Shown: piece by piece, positions 50,541 through 61,555 of the stretch
Numbering within the stretch: position 1 is the stretch's first letter
Layout of the letters: every line of letters begins with the position of its first letter
Made by a program: the position numbers and the translations under genes
Source of the DNA: Ignavibacteria bacterium
GTDB taxonomy: Bacteria > Bacteroidota > Ignavibacteria > Tepidaquicellales > OLB5
Reading direction: 5' to 3'
Assembly (NCBI GenBank): GCA_019912545.1
Contig: JAIOIK010000138.1
Coordinates: 1-64,000 of the forward strand
Length of the DNA: 64,000 nt
The notes under the pieces: generated by a model
What the model was told of the DNA's origin: nothing
What the model saw: the letters and a program-made list of their open reading frames with translations, nothing else
Databases searched by the model: none

Positions 50541-50986
50541 CTAAAACATATCTTCATTAAAGTACCACCCCACATAATCCCATGGATTCTCTGTAATTCC
50601 AGCCTTAACCGGATTATTAAACATATAGTTTAACTTCTCATTAAGTTCCTTATCGTCTCTAATGATACGATCAAAAGATTCATCTTGCCACAAGCTGCCC
50701 TTTGTACCACTAAGATCGTTAATGGTGTTTGCTGAAACACCTTAATGCCCTTCATTATTCATGATAACGTGTATTTTTCAACTGGCTGAAAGATAACATG
50801 AGCGTGATTATTCATTACAACAGCAGCATATAATAGATAGTACTTATCGTGGCCTTTTATAATATGTTCTTTTACAATCTTTATTTCTTCATCACTGAGC
50901 TTGCCACTCAACAATCTGAATGTAATAAAATAAACAGAGCCTTGTAATTCCCAGTGGGGAAGATTTCTTTTAGTGATTTTAAGCAA
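50541..50986 (-). pseudogene. REP-associated tyrosine transposase (RAYT, Y1_Tnp/IS200-like), degenerate
   Basis: N-half WELQGSVYFITFRL...VVMNNHAHVIFQPVEKYTLS*; downstream IMKGIK then frameshift to GVSANTINDLSGTKGSLWQDESFDRIIRDDKELNEKLNYMFNNPVKAGITENPWDYVGWYFNEDMF*. Confidence 0.88.
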
Positions 50987-51012
50987 TGGTATTGTTGTAT
51001 TTTTAAAGAAAC

Positions 51013-51036
51013 ACAGGCAAGAATGCCTGTGCTACT
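51013..51036 (-). repeat. REP-like unit, minus orientation: GTAG + CACAGGCA-TTCT-TGCCTGTG
   Basis: 8-bp perfect stem. Confidence 0.8.
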
Positions 51037-51055
51037 AAATTACTTTCTGTTAAAC

Positions 51056-51091
51056 GCACACAGACAAAAATACCTGCAGGTCTGCGCTACT
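51056..51091 (-). repeat. Diverged REP-like unit, minus orientation (GTAG + CGCAGACCTGCAGGTATTTTTGTCTGTG)
   Basis: GTAG tetranucleotide and partial stem conserved. Confidence 0.6.
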
Positions 51092-51100
51092 TAAATTTGT

Positions 51101-51571
51101 TTAATTTATCACAATTTCATCATTTAATTCATCATCATTGGCTGAATCTGCCCTCACAGGAAACTCATGCGAAAGTATCTCTCCCATCCTGTTGATCAGC
51201 GCAACAATTCCGGCTGCATAATTTTTCTCCCTGAATTCCTCTTTCAGCTTACTTTCTATTTCATTCCACACATCATCCGGAATTTTCTTATATATTCCCT
51301 CATCAGCAATTATATCAAAATACCTTTGCTCAAATATTAAGAATACCAGTATTCCGGTTCTTTCTTTTGTGCGGGCAACTCCAAGGGTATCAAAATCCTT
51401 CATGGCAAGCTCGTGATCTGAATACAGCCGCTCCAGCAATGTTTTTTTATTCCTGAAGCTGAGTAAAATCTCGCCAATGGTTTTTGATTCCACGTCATTA
51501 ACCGCTGAGCGAATATCCTTCAGATCATCTTCTGAGAAGTATTGCCGTATCCACTGTTTTTTACTGCTCAT
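51101..51571 (-). CDS. TPM-domain protein (YgcG-like)
   Basis: TKERTGILVFLIFEQRYFDIIADEGIYKKIP. Confidence 0.75.
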   Translation of the reverse strand: MSSKKQWIRQYFSEDDLKDIRSAVNDVESKTIGEILLSFRNKKTLLERLYSDHELAMKDFDTLGVARTKERTGILVFLIFEQRYFDIIADEGIYKKIPDDVWNEIESKLKEEFREKNYAAGIVALINRMGEILSHEFPVRADSANDDELNDEIVIN

Positions 51572-51692
51572 TAATAAATATTTTGTTTGAATGAGATTGC
51601 TTCGTTACTGCGTGCCTCGCAAATACTCTTTTATCACTTTTTGTTGTGATTTTATTGATCATTGCTAATTGATAATTGTTAATTGACTCAAA

Positions 51693-52478
51693 CTACCATG
51701 AACCACTTGAACCTCCGCCGCCGAAAGAACCGCCGCCGCCTGAAAATCCCCCGCCGCTCCATGAACTGCCTGAGCTTCCGGAAGACCAGCCGCTTCCGCT
51801 GCCGCCAGTCCACCACCAGTTGCTGCTTTTTGACTTACTGCCTCCGAATATTCTTCTTATAATAGGCAGGAAGAATATGAAGAAAAATATCACGAAAAAT
51901 ATCAGCGCCGGTATTGGAATGCAGCAAATTGAGCTTCCGTCGATTCCATCATCTTCTTTTTTATCAGCGGTGTATTCGCCCTTTGTGGCCTTCATGATAG
52001 CGTCCACTCCGGCCAAAATGCCTTCGTAGTAATTCCCTTTCTTAAAGCTTGGAGTGATTTCTTTTCTGATTATCTGGCTGCTGAGCGCATCGGTTAACGC
52101 ACCTTCAAGTCCGTACCCAACTTCTATCCTAAGCTTCCGGTCATCTTTGGCGATAAAGAGTAATACTCCGTTATTCTTTCCTTTTTGTCCGATGCCGTTT
52201 TGCTCGGCTATCTCGTATGATTTATCTTCAAGCGAGCCGCCGTCAAGAGTTGGGATCATCCATACAACAACCTGGGTGGAAGTTTCTTTATCGAAATTGG
52301 AAAGCTTTGTTTCAAGAGATTGAATTTGTGTTGAAGTAAGAGTTCCGGTTTTATCTGTAACATATGTTCTGATCTTGTCTTCAGTAGCAAGAGATTTTGA
52401 CTTTTGCGCGTAAGCAGCCTGCGCAAATAGCAGTAAAATAGTCAAAACGCAAAAGTATATAACCGGTTTAATTCTCAT
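51693..52478 (-). CDS. TPM-domain membrane protein with Gly/Ser-rich tail
   Basis: YVTDKTGTLTSTQIQSLETKLSNF..., GKNNGVLLFIAKDDRKLRIEVGYGLEGALTD, GGGGSFGGGGSSGSW. Confidence 0.88.
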   Translation of the reverse strand: MRIKPVIYFCVLTILLLFAQAAYAQKSKSLATEDKIRTYVTDKTGTLTSTQIQSLETKLSNFDKETSTQVVVWMIPTLDGGSLEDKSYEIAEQNGIGQKGKNNGVLLFIAKDDRKLRIEVGYGLEGALTDALSSQIIRKEITPSFKKGNYYEGILAGVDAIMKATKGEYTADKKEDDGIDGSSICCIPIPALIFFVIFFFIFFLPIIRRIFGGSKSKSSNWWWTGGSGSGWSSGSSGSSWSGGGFSGGGGSFGGGGSSGSW

Positions 52479-52584
52479 TTTCCAAATTTATCGGTATCAT
52501 ACAACTTTTGAAACATAATAAAAAAGCCCCCGCAATATGAAGTCTGTGAAATAATGAAGTAAGAGGGAAAAACCGTGTATATTC

Positions 52585-55500
52585 TTAATACTCGTCCATA
52601 CTCTTTATTTCAAGCTGGTCAAGCTTGTATTTGTAGATCGAGTTCACGAAAAGTATGGCTATTTTGAGGTTGTTTATTAAGGGTATATTATAATCAATCG
52701 CTTTGCGGCGCATAATATAGCCATCACGCTCTACGACCTTATGTTTATGTTTTAAAGACTGTGTATTTATAACCAGGTCAAACTTCTTTGCTTCAAGCAT
52801 TGTTAAAATATTCGGGGATCTTTTCTCGTTGATCTTGAATACATGTTTTGATTTTACTTTGTGCTCTTTAAGCAGAAGATGAGTATTTGTTGTGGCGAAA
52901 ATCCTGAAACCCATTTCATTCAGCTTTCTGGCGCTGTCTAAGAATTCAATTTTATCCTCAAGATCGCCTAAAGTGAGCAGTATATTCGATTTAGGCAGGC
53001 GGAAGCCCGTTGATAACAATGATTTCAGGAATGCTTCTTCCATAGATTCACCAAAACATGCTACCTCGCCGGTGGAAGACATTTCGACTCCTAAAATCGG
53101 ATCAGCCCCGCTCAGCCTTGAAAACGAAAACTGCGGCGCTTTAACAACTATGTGATCCAGGTCAAGGGTCTTGTAATCACCCTTAATATCATGACCCAAA
53201 ATTGAACCAACTGCAAACTCAATGAAATTATAATCGGTTGCCTTGGAGATAAACGGGAATGAGCGGCTTGCGCGCAGGTTACACTCAATAACTTTTACCT
53301 TATTTTCTTTTGCAAGGAACTGGATATTAAAGGGCCCTGTAATTTTTAACTCTTTAACGATTGCTTTGGTTATCCTCTTAACCTGGTGTACTGTTTCAAA
53401 GTATAATTTCTGTGGTGGAATCGCAAGCGTTGCATCACCTGAGTGCACTCCGGCATTTTCAACATGCTCGCTAATTGCGTAAATTATCACCTCGCCATTC
53501 TGGCCAACGCCATCAATTTCAATTTCCTTTGCGCCTTCTTCGAATTTCGATATTACTACCGGAAAATCTTTCGAAATGGCCGCATGTTCTTTGATATAAT
53601 CTTCAAGCGATCTGTCGTCATGGCAAACTTTCATCGCAGTACCTGAGAGCACATATGAGGGCCTGATAAGTACCGGGTATTCAATTTTATTCGAAAATTT
53701 CTTTGCCTGTTTCAGATCAGATAGCTCCTGCCAAACGGGCTGATCAATTTCAAGCTTATCTAATATTGAAGAAAATTTATTCCTGTCTTCACATTTATCA
53801 ATTGAGTGAGGCGATGTACCAAGTATCCATACGCCGCTATCATGAAGCTTTAATGCAAGATTGTTTGGGATCTGCCCTCCCATGGAAATAATAATTCCAA
53901 GCGGTTTTTCATATTCATATATATCAAGAACTCTTTCAAGGCTAAGCTCTTCAAAATAAAGCTTATCGCATATATCATAATCAGTGCTAACGGTCTCAGG
54001 GTTATAATTTACCATAATGACCTTGTAACCAAGCTTCCTTAAATATTTGGCGGTATTAACACAGCACCAGTCAAACTCAACCGAGGAGCCGATCTTATAA
54101 GGCCCTGAACCAAGTATCATTATTTTTTTCTCATCGCGTTCTTTGGTTTCCTCAATATCGGAATACTCGCCATGATAAGTTGAATACAGGTAATTAGTTT
54201 CTGCGGGATATTCAGCTGCAAGTGTATCTATCTGCTTGAATACGGGCAATACGCCAAGCGATTTTCTGATTATTCTTATCTCATCTTCATCCGTACCGGT
54301 CATTATGCCGATCTGCTTATCTGAATAACCCAGCCTTTTTGCCTCCGTCAGGAAGTCTTTGGTAATTTCTTCTTTTGTGATCTCAACTTTTCTAAGGCTG
54401 TCAATTTCTGCTATTTGGTAAAGGAACCATTTGTCTATCATAGACATATTGTGAATTTCATCAACAGAGTAACCATCCCTGAGGGCACGCGAAATTGCAA
54501 AAAGTCTGCGCGGCGTAGGGGTAATTATATCTTCTTTTATAGTCTGAGTTTTAGATTTATTCAGCACCAGCCCGAATTTACCAACCTGCAGCATTCTTAT
54601 GGCTTTTTGAACAACCTCGGGGAAGCTTCTGCCGATTGCCATAACTTCGCCTACGGATTTCATCTTGCTGCCTATTTCTTCTTCAACCCTTGGGAATTTC
54701 TGCAGGTCCCATCTTGGTATCTTGAGCGCAACATAATCAAGCGCAGGCTCAAAGCATGAATAAGTTTTTTTAGTAATTGAGTTCTCAAGCTCGGTAAGTT
54801 TATACCCAAGGGCAAGCTTAGCCGCAATATATGCAAGCGGATACCCTGTTACTTTTGATGCAAGTGCTGATGAACGTGAAAGTCTGGCATTTACCTCTAT
54901 GACCCTGTAGTCAAACTCACCATCTCCAGAAACCGAATGAGGGTTTAACGCAAACTGAATATTGCACTCGCCCATTATCTTGAAATGCCTTATAGTTTTG
55001 ATGGATATATCACGTAACTGATGATATTCTGCATTAGAAAGTGTCTGCGAGGGGGCAATGACAATGCTCTCGCCGGTGTGTACCCCAAGGGGATCGAAAT
55101 TCTCCATGTTGCAAACAGTAATGCAGTTATCTGAAGTATCTCTTACAACTTCATATTCAATTTCTTTCCATCCGCGGAGGTCTTCCTCTATCAACACCTG
55201 CGGCGAATAATTGAATGCTTCTTTTAGAGCTTTGGTAATTTCCTTTTCGTTATTGGCAAATCCTGAGCCCAGTCCGCCAAGTGTGAATCCGGCTCTGAGT
55301 ATTACCGGGTAACCAATATCTTTGGCAGCCTTAACACCTGCTTTTACACCTGTAACGGCAATGCTTTTTGGAGTCCTGACTTTGATCTTATTAAGCTCTT
55401 TAACAAAAAGCTCTCTATCTTCAGTCTTGTTAATTGAATCAACCTGAGTACCAAGTACTTCAACATTATTTTTTTTGAGTACCCCGGTTTTATTGAGTTC

Positions 55501-55836
55501 AAGTCCGCAATTAAGCGCAGTCTGCCCCCCGAAACCAAGCATAATACCATCGGGCTTTTCTTTTTTTATCACCTGTTCAACAAAGTAAGGATTTACGGGA
55601 AGCAGGTAAACTTTATCAGCTAGGCCTTTATCGGTCTGCACTGTGGCAATGTTAGGATTGACAAGTACAACATACTTGCCTTCTTCTTTGAGCGCTTTAA
55701 TAGCCTGCGAACCGGAATAATCGAACTCACCCGCCTCACCAATCTTCAGCGCGCCGGAACCAAGAAGCAATATTTTATTTATTGGATTTGTCAAATCGTT
55801 AAGTTTTTTTTCAACCACAGAGGACACAGAGTACAC
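52585..55836 (-). CDS. carB: Carbamoyl-phosphate synthase large subunit (start uncertain, N-terminus overlaps an inserted repeat)
   Basis: ILLLGSGALKIGEAGEFDYSGSQAIKAL; GSGPYKIGSSVEFDWCCVN; duplicated ATP-grasp. Confidence 0.95.
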   Translation of the reverse strand: MYSVSSVVEKKLNDLTNPINKILLLGSGALKIGEAGEFDYSGSQAIKALKEEGKYVVLVNPNIATVQTDKGLADKVYLLPVNPYFVEQVIKKEKPDGIMLGFGGQTALNCGLELNKTGVLKKNNVEVLGTQVDSINKTEDRELFVKELNKIKVRTPKSIAVTGVKAGVKAAKDIGYPVILRAGFTLGGLGSGFANNEKEITKALKEAFNYSPQVLIEEDLRGWKEIEYEVVRDTSDNCITVCNMENFDPLGVHTGESIVIAPSQTLSNAEYHQLRDISIKTIRHFKIMGECNIQFALNPHSVSGDGEFDYRVIEVNARLSRSSALASKVTGYPLAYIAAKLALGYKLTELENSITKKTYSCFEPALDYVALKIPRWDLQKFPRVEEEIGSKMKSVGEVMAIGRSFPEVVQKAIRMLQVGKFGLVLNKSKTQTIKEDIITPTPRRLFAISRALRDGYSVDEIHNMSMIDKWFLYQIAEIDSLRKVEITKEEITKDFLTEAKRLGYSDKQIGIMTGTDEDEIRIIRKSLGVLPVFKQIDTLAAEYPAETNYLYSTYHGEYSDIEETKERDEKKIMILGSGPYKIGSSVEFDWCCVNTAKYLRKLGYKVIMVNYNPETVSTDYDICDKLYFEELSLERVLDIYEYEKPLGIIISMGGQIPNNLALKLHDSGVWILGTSPHSIDKCEDRNKFSSILDKLEIDQPVWQELSDLKQAKKFSNKIEYPVLIRPSYVLSGTAMKVCHDDRSLEDYIKEHAAISKDFPVVISKFEEGAKEIEIDGVGQNGEVIIYAISEHVENAGVHSGDATLAIPPQKLYFETVHQVKRITKAIVKELKITGPFNIQFLAKENKVKVIECNLRASRSFPFISKATDYNFIEFAVGSILGHDIKGDYKTLDLDHIVVKAPQFSFSRLSGADPILGVEMSSTGEVACFGESMEEAFLKSLLSTGFRLPKSNILLTLGDLEDKIEFLDSARKLNEMGFRIFATTNTHLLLKEHKVKSKHVFKINEKRSPNILTMLEAKKFDLVINTQSLKHKHKVVERDGYIMRRKAIDYNIPLINNLKIAILFVNSIYKYKLDQLEIKSMDEY

Positions 55837-56270
55837 ACTGAGGACTCAGAGTTCAGAAAATTAATCTTTTTATACCATTCACAAGTTTGTTTACGTTAAA
55901 ATTTATCAACAAACCTAATTTACATCCGGATAATTTCAAGTATGTCAAAACCTGAGCTTTGTGAACATCCGTTAATGCTTCACAAGCCTTCACTTCAACA
56001 ATTACTTTGTTTTCAATCAACAAGTCAACTCTGTATCCGCATTCCAAAGTTACATCATAATATCTTAAGGGTAGCGCTTTCTGTCTTTCTGCATGAATTC
56101 CATTTCTGTTAAGCTCAAAGTATAAACATTCTTCATAAGCAGATTCAAGTAAACCGGGACCCAACTCTGAATGTACTCTAATAGCACACCCAATTACTTT
56201 TTCAGTTAACTTATTATCTACTCCGGCGTTTTCTGTGATCTCTGTGCTCAACTCTGTGTTCTCTGTGGTT
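55813..56270. mobile_element. Candidate 458-bp cassette with 20-bp imperfect inverted repeats carrying a GxxExxY gene
   Basis: AACCACAGAGGACACAGAGT (55813-55832) versus reverse complement of 56251-56270 AACCACAGAGAACACAGAGT: 19/20. Confidence 0.6.
55853..56251 (-). CDS. GxxExxY protein (PD-(D/E)XK nuclease-like fold)
   Basis: HSELGPGLLESAYEECL; YRVDLLIENKVIVEVKA; TTG start inside the repeat. Confidence 0.9.
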   Translation of the reverse strand: MSTEITENAGVDNKLTEKVIGCAIRVHSELGPGLLESAYEECLYFELNRNGIHAERQKALPLRYYDVTLECGYRVDLLIENKVIVEVKACEALTDVHKAQVLTYLKLSGCKLGLLINFNVNKLVNGIKRLIF

Positions 56271-56277
56271 AAAAATA

Positions 56278-57384
56278 TTATATCATGTCAATGAATCTAT
56301 CAAAAAGCCAGCCGGTATCATTGGGGCCGGGAGATGACTCCGGGTGAAACTGCACTGCAAAGAAAGGTTTAGTTTTGTGTTTCACGCCTTCGTTAGTTCC
56401 ATCGTTATTGTTGATAAACCATTCAGTCCAGTCTTCAGGTAGTGTTTTAGTATCAACTGCATAACCGTGATTCTGCGATGTAATATAACAGCGTCCGCCA
56501 ACTTCTATGCATGGCTGATTCTGTGAACGGTGCCCGAATTTGAGTTTATAAGTATCCGCACCTGCTGAAAGTCCGAGTATCTGGCTGCCGAGGCAAATGC
56601 CGAAAATAGGTTTTCCAAGATCAAAAGAATTTCTTAGATTGTTAACAGTGGCAATGCATACTTTAGGATCTCCTGGACCGTTGGATACAAATATTCCGTC
56701 AAAATCATACTTAGAATTTACCGGGTCGTAATCATAAGGCACTCTGATTACTTCGGCATCTCTTTTGAGGAAGTTACGAATGATGTTATTCTTAACACCG
56801 CAATCAATAAGTAAAATTTTCTTTGGATTTTTTTTCGATTTGATTTTCTTCGGTGAATACACGACGGGTTCCTGCACACCAACCAGTCCTGCAAGATTGG
56901 TTTCGTTGGGATCAACTATTTCAGTTGTATAATCATCTATATCAGTTGTGATCTTTCCAAGCATTACTCCGGTAGTTCTTAAGGTCTTTGTAAGCTCCCT
57001 GGTGTCAATTCCATAAATACCGGGTATATTGTTATCCATAAGCCACTGATCGAGAGAAACGGCCGCATCAAAATGACTGTATTCGGAGCTGTAATTGGAA
57101 ATAACTATCCCTCTGACCTGAATCCTGCCGGATTCAAATCCATTTAGGATAGTCTTGGCTGAATCATCCCTTAGAAACTCCGGAATGCCGTAATTGCCTA
57201 TCAAAGGGTATGTAAAAACAAGTATTTGCCCGGAATACGATGGGTCTGTGAGAGATTCGGGGTAACCTGTCATTCCTGTCGTGAAAACAACTTCTCCATC
57301 AGAATTTGCGAATTTTCCGAAACTATAGCCTGCAAAGGTCTTGCCGTTTGCTAAACGAAGGTATACTTTTTGTTTTTCTCTCAA
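56278..57384 (-). CDS. carA: Carbamoyl-phosphate synthase small subunit
   Basis: TGMTGYPESLTDPSYSGQI, FGICLGSQILGL, QFHPESSPGP. Confidence 0.95.
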   Translation of the reverse strand: MREKQKVYLRLANGKTFAGYSFGKFANSDGEVVFTTGMTGYPESLTDPSYSGQILVFTYPLIGNYGIPEFLRDDSAKTILNGFESGRIQVRGIVISNYSSEYSHFDAAVSLDQWLMDNNIPGIYGIDTRELTKTLRTTGVMLGKITTDIDDYTTEIVDPNETNLAGLVGVQEPVVYSPKKIKSKKNPKKILLIDCGVKNNIIRNFLKRDAEVIRVPYDYDPVNSKYDFDGIFVSNGPGDPKVCIATVNNLRNSFDLGKPIFGICLGSQILGLSAGADTYKLKFGHRSQNQPCIEVGGRCYITSQNHGYAVDTKTLPEDWTEWFINNNDGTNEGVKHKTKPFFAVQFHPESSPGPNDTGWLFDRFIDMI

Positions 57385-57512
57385 TTTTACTGATTATCAG
57401 CCGCGAGTAACTACTGGTGGCTATTAGGTTAGATACGAATATACCAGAAAAAAGTATATGAAAAAGTTTATTAATTTATCCCCAGTTCTTGAATGGTTAT
57501 TATTGCAAAGCA

Positions 57513-57543
57513 CAAAAATAGAAGAAATATTTTTGTATTTTTG
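57513..57543 (+). promoter_or_regulatory. Bacteroidetes-type promoter of plsC
   Basis: TTG-N20-TATTTTTG, 5 nt before ATG at 57549. Confidence 0.5.
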
Positions 57544-57548
57544 TATAT

Positions 57549-58232
57549 ATGTGGCTGATAAAAAACTTTGTAGTAATCCTTTATTCACTGCTTGTAGCCA
57601 TACTTTCTATATTGATCTATCCTATTGATTTTCAGAACAAACTGTCTAATCCCTTAATGAAAGTATGGACAAATGCTGTTCTTTTCATTTACGGTATTAA
57701 AGTAACGGTACATGGCACAGAAAATATAGATGCATCACGGGGAAAAATTTACATTTCAAACCACGCAAGTTATATAGATATCTTTGTACAACTTGCAAAG
57801 TTGCCCGATAATGTGCGTATGATATACAAGAAAGAGATCAATAAGATCCCCATACTAGGCTGGGCAATGTTGTGCGCAGGATTTGTGCCGATAGATAGAG
57901 TTAATATACGCGATGCGATGAAATCGCTTGATAAGGCTGCCGGTCGGGTAAAGAAAGGGCTTTCAGTTGTAATTTATCCTGAGGGTACGAGAACAAAGGA
58001 TGGCACAATTGGAGAATTTAAGCGCGGAATGTTTTTTCTGGCAGAGAAATCAAAGGCAGACCTTGTGCCTGTATCGTTAATGGGAACATTTGAAAGAATG
58101 CCGATAGGAAGCTCCAGAGTCAGGCCGGGAGAAGTGATAATGACAATAGGGAAACCGGTTCAATACAGGAAAGATAAAGAGCTGCTGAACGATATCAGGA
58201 ATATTGTAATAGAAAATTTAGAGCAAAAATAA
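57549..58232 (+). CDS. plsC: 1-acyl-sn-glycerol-3-phosphate acyltransferase
   Basis: ISNHASYIDIF, YPEGTRTKDG. Confidence 0.92.
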   Translation: MWLIKNFVVILYSLLVAILSILIYPIDFQNKLSNPLMKVWTNAVLFIYGIKVTVHGTENIDASRGKIYISNHASYIDIFVQLAKLPDNVRMIYKKEINKIPILGWAMLCAGFVPIDRVNIRDAMKSLDKAAGRVKKGLSVVIYPEGTRTKDGTIGEFKRGMFFLAEKSKADLVPVSLMGTFERMPIGSSRVRPGEVIMTIGKPVQYRKDKELLNDIRNIVIENLEQK

Positions 58233-58235
58233 TTT

Positions 58236-58529
58236 ATGTCAGTAACCATAAAAGATGTAGAGCATATTGCAAAGCTTGCGAAGCTGAAATTCACTGATGA
58301 TGAAAAGGTGAAACTGCAGGGCGAGATGAATGAAGTCCTAACCTATATTGAGACAATCAACGAAATTCCCGGACTGGATAGTGTTGAGCCGCTTGAAAAT
58401 ATCAATAATACCGAAAATGTTTTCAGGGAAGATATTGATGAGAAGTGCCTGACTAAAGAAGAAGTATTGAAGAATGCTCCGGAAAAAACCGAGAATTTCT
58501 TTAAGGTGCCAAAAGTACTTGATAAGTAA
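58236..58529 (+). CDS. gatC: Asp/Glu-tRNA amidotransferase subunit C
   Basis: VEHIAKLAKLKFTDDE...NEVLTYIETINE...FREDI. Confidence 0.9.
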   Translation: MSVTIKDVEHIAKLAKLKFTDDEKVKLQGEMNEVLTYIETINEIPGLDSVEPLENINNTENVFREDIDEKCLTKEEVLKNAPEKTENFFKVPKVLDK

Positions 58530-58540
58530 GTGAAGAGTAA

Positions 58541-59296
58541 GTGAAAAGGCAAAAGGCAGAAGGCAAAAAAAGACTAATTGTTATTGGAGTTATACCTGCG
58601 CGGTATGGCTCAACCCGCCTGCCGGCAAAAGCCCTTGCAGATATTCACGGGAAACCGATGATACAGTATGTTTACGAAAAGTGCCTTAAAGCTAAGCTGC
58701 TTGATGAAGTGCTGGTTGCAACTGATGATAAAAGTATATTAAGCACAGTATTGAGTTTTGGCGGAAATGCAGTAAAGACTTCCAGAAGGCATAGAAGCGG
58801 TACGGATAGAATTGGCGAAGCTATCCGGAATATCAAGTGTGATATTGTAGTGAACATTCAGGGTGATGAACCGATGATATCACCGGCAAATATTGATAAA
58901 GCTATAGAGCCTTTCTTAAAAGACAGCAAGTTGGAAGTATCAACTCTTTGTATAAGTATCAATAATAATGACGAGTTGTTTAATCCCGATGTTGTGAAAG
59001 TGGTTACTGATAATAACGGTTATGCATTATATTTTTCAAGATACCCGATTCCGTTCAACCGCGATAACAACAAAAATGTTAAGCATTACAAGCATATCGG
59101 GCTTTACGTTTACAGATCAAGTTATCTCAGAAGGCTGATTCGGCTTAAGCCCTCAAGGCAGGAATCAGCCGAGAAACTTGAGCAGCTAAGGATACTGGAT
59201 AACGGCGGGAAGATTAAAATAATTGAGACAAGAATTGATTCCCATTCCGTTGATACACCTGCAGACTTAATGAAGGTTCGGAAGTTAATTCGTTAG
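58541..59296 (+). CDS. kdsB: 3-deoxy-manno-octulosonate cytidylyltransferase
   Basis: VIPARYGSTRLPAKALADIHGKPMIQ, NIQGDEPM, YFSRYPIPF. Confidence 0.93.
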   Translation: MKRQKAEGKKRLIVIGVIPARYGSTRLPAKALADIHGKPMIQYVYEKCLKAKLLDEVLVATDDKSILSTVLSFGGNAVKTSRRHRSGTDRIGEAIRNIKCDIVVNIQGDEPMISPANIDKAIEPFLKDSKLEVSTLCISINNNDELFNPDVVKVVTDNNGYALYFSRYPIPFNRDNNKNVKHYKHIGLYVYRSSYLRRLIRLKPSRQESAEKLEQLRILDNGGKIKIIETRIDSHSVDTPADLMKVRKLIR

Positions 59297-59310
59297 AGTT
59301 AAATTTTCAG

Positions 59311-59372
59311 CCCGCGACTTCAGTCGTGGGTTATACTAAGAACAAAACAAATTCAAACCGTTTCAACGGTTT
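59311..59372. repeat. Two adjacent hairpins CCCGCGACTTCAGTCGTGGG and AAACCGTTTCAACGGTTT
   Basis: 59311-59330 and 59355-59372. Confidence 0.75.
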
Positions 59373-59382
59373 AACAGTGATA

Positions 59383-59808
59383 ATGGCAGATTGTGTCTTC
59401 TGTAAAATAATTTCAGGCGAATACACTTCAAGCAAGGTCTACGAGGATGAAACGATCTTGGTTTTTATGGATACGCAACCTGTAAATAAAGGTCATTTAC
59501 TGATTGTGCCGAAGAAACATATTGAGCTGGCCGCAGAACTGGATGATGAAACCTCTTCGAAAATGATGATACTTGCAAGCAGGTTCAATAATGCGCTTCG
59601 AAGGACTGATGTTGAGCTTGAAGGCATTAATTATTTTTTGGCAGACGGCGCATCAGCGGGACAGGAAGTACCTCATACCCATTTGCACCTGATACCGAGG
59701 TTTAAAGGTGATGGATTTGGGTTCGTTTTCCCGGAAGGATACAGAGTTAATTTACCGGAAAGAGAAGAGCTGGATTCAATAGCAGAAAAGATAAAGAATT
59801 TCATATAA
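59383..59808 (+). CDS. HIT family protein
   Basis: CVFCKIISGE, GQEVPHTHLHLIPR. Confidence 0.92.
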   Translation: MADCVFCKIISGEYTSSKVYEDETILVFMDTQPVNKGHLLIVPKKHIELAAELDDETSSKMMILASRFNNALRRTDVELEGINYFLADGASAGQEVPHTHLHLIPRFKGDGFGFVFPEGYRVNLPEREELDSIAEKIKNFI

Positions 59809-59835
59809 GATTAAGCACTAAATCAAAAAACATAA

Positions 59836-61446
<1,611 letters not shown>

Positions 61447-61468
61447 GAACAATAACTGCAAAAAGAGA

Positions 61469-61499
61469 AGCCGGAGAATTAAAATTCTCCGGCTTTTTT
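61469..61499 (+). terminator. Rho-independent terminator of pyrG
   Basis: AGCCGGAGAATTAAAATTCTCCGGCTTTTTT. Confidence 0.9.
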
Positions 61500-61555
61500 G
61501 ATTCTAATTGCTTATTTGATTACATTCGCTGAAAATGAGGCGATAGTAATAAAAT

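Noticed and set aside
51676-52029. Plus-strand Pro-rich 117-aa ORF
   Set aside because: Antisense of the Gly/Ser-rich tail of the TPM-domain protein; compositional artefact.
55813-55852. Carbamoyl-phosphate synthase N-terminus MYSVSSVVE as genuine coding
   Set aside because: These residues are translated from the ACAGAG repeat; the true start is probably further into carB, but cannot be fixed from sequence alone.
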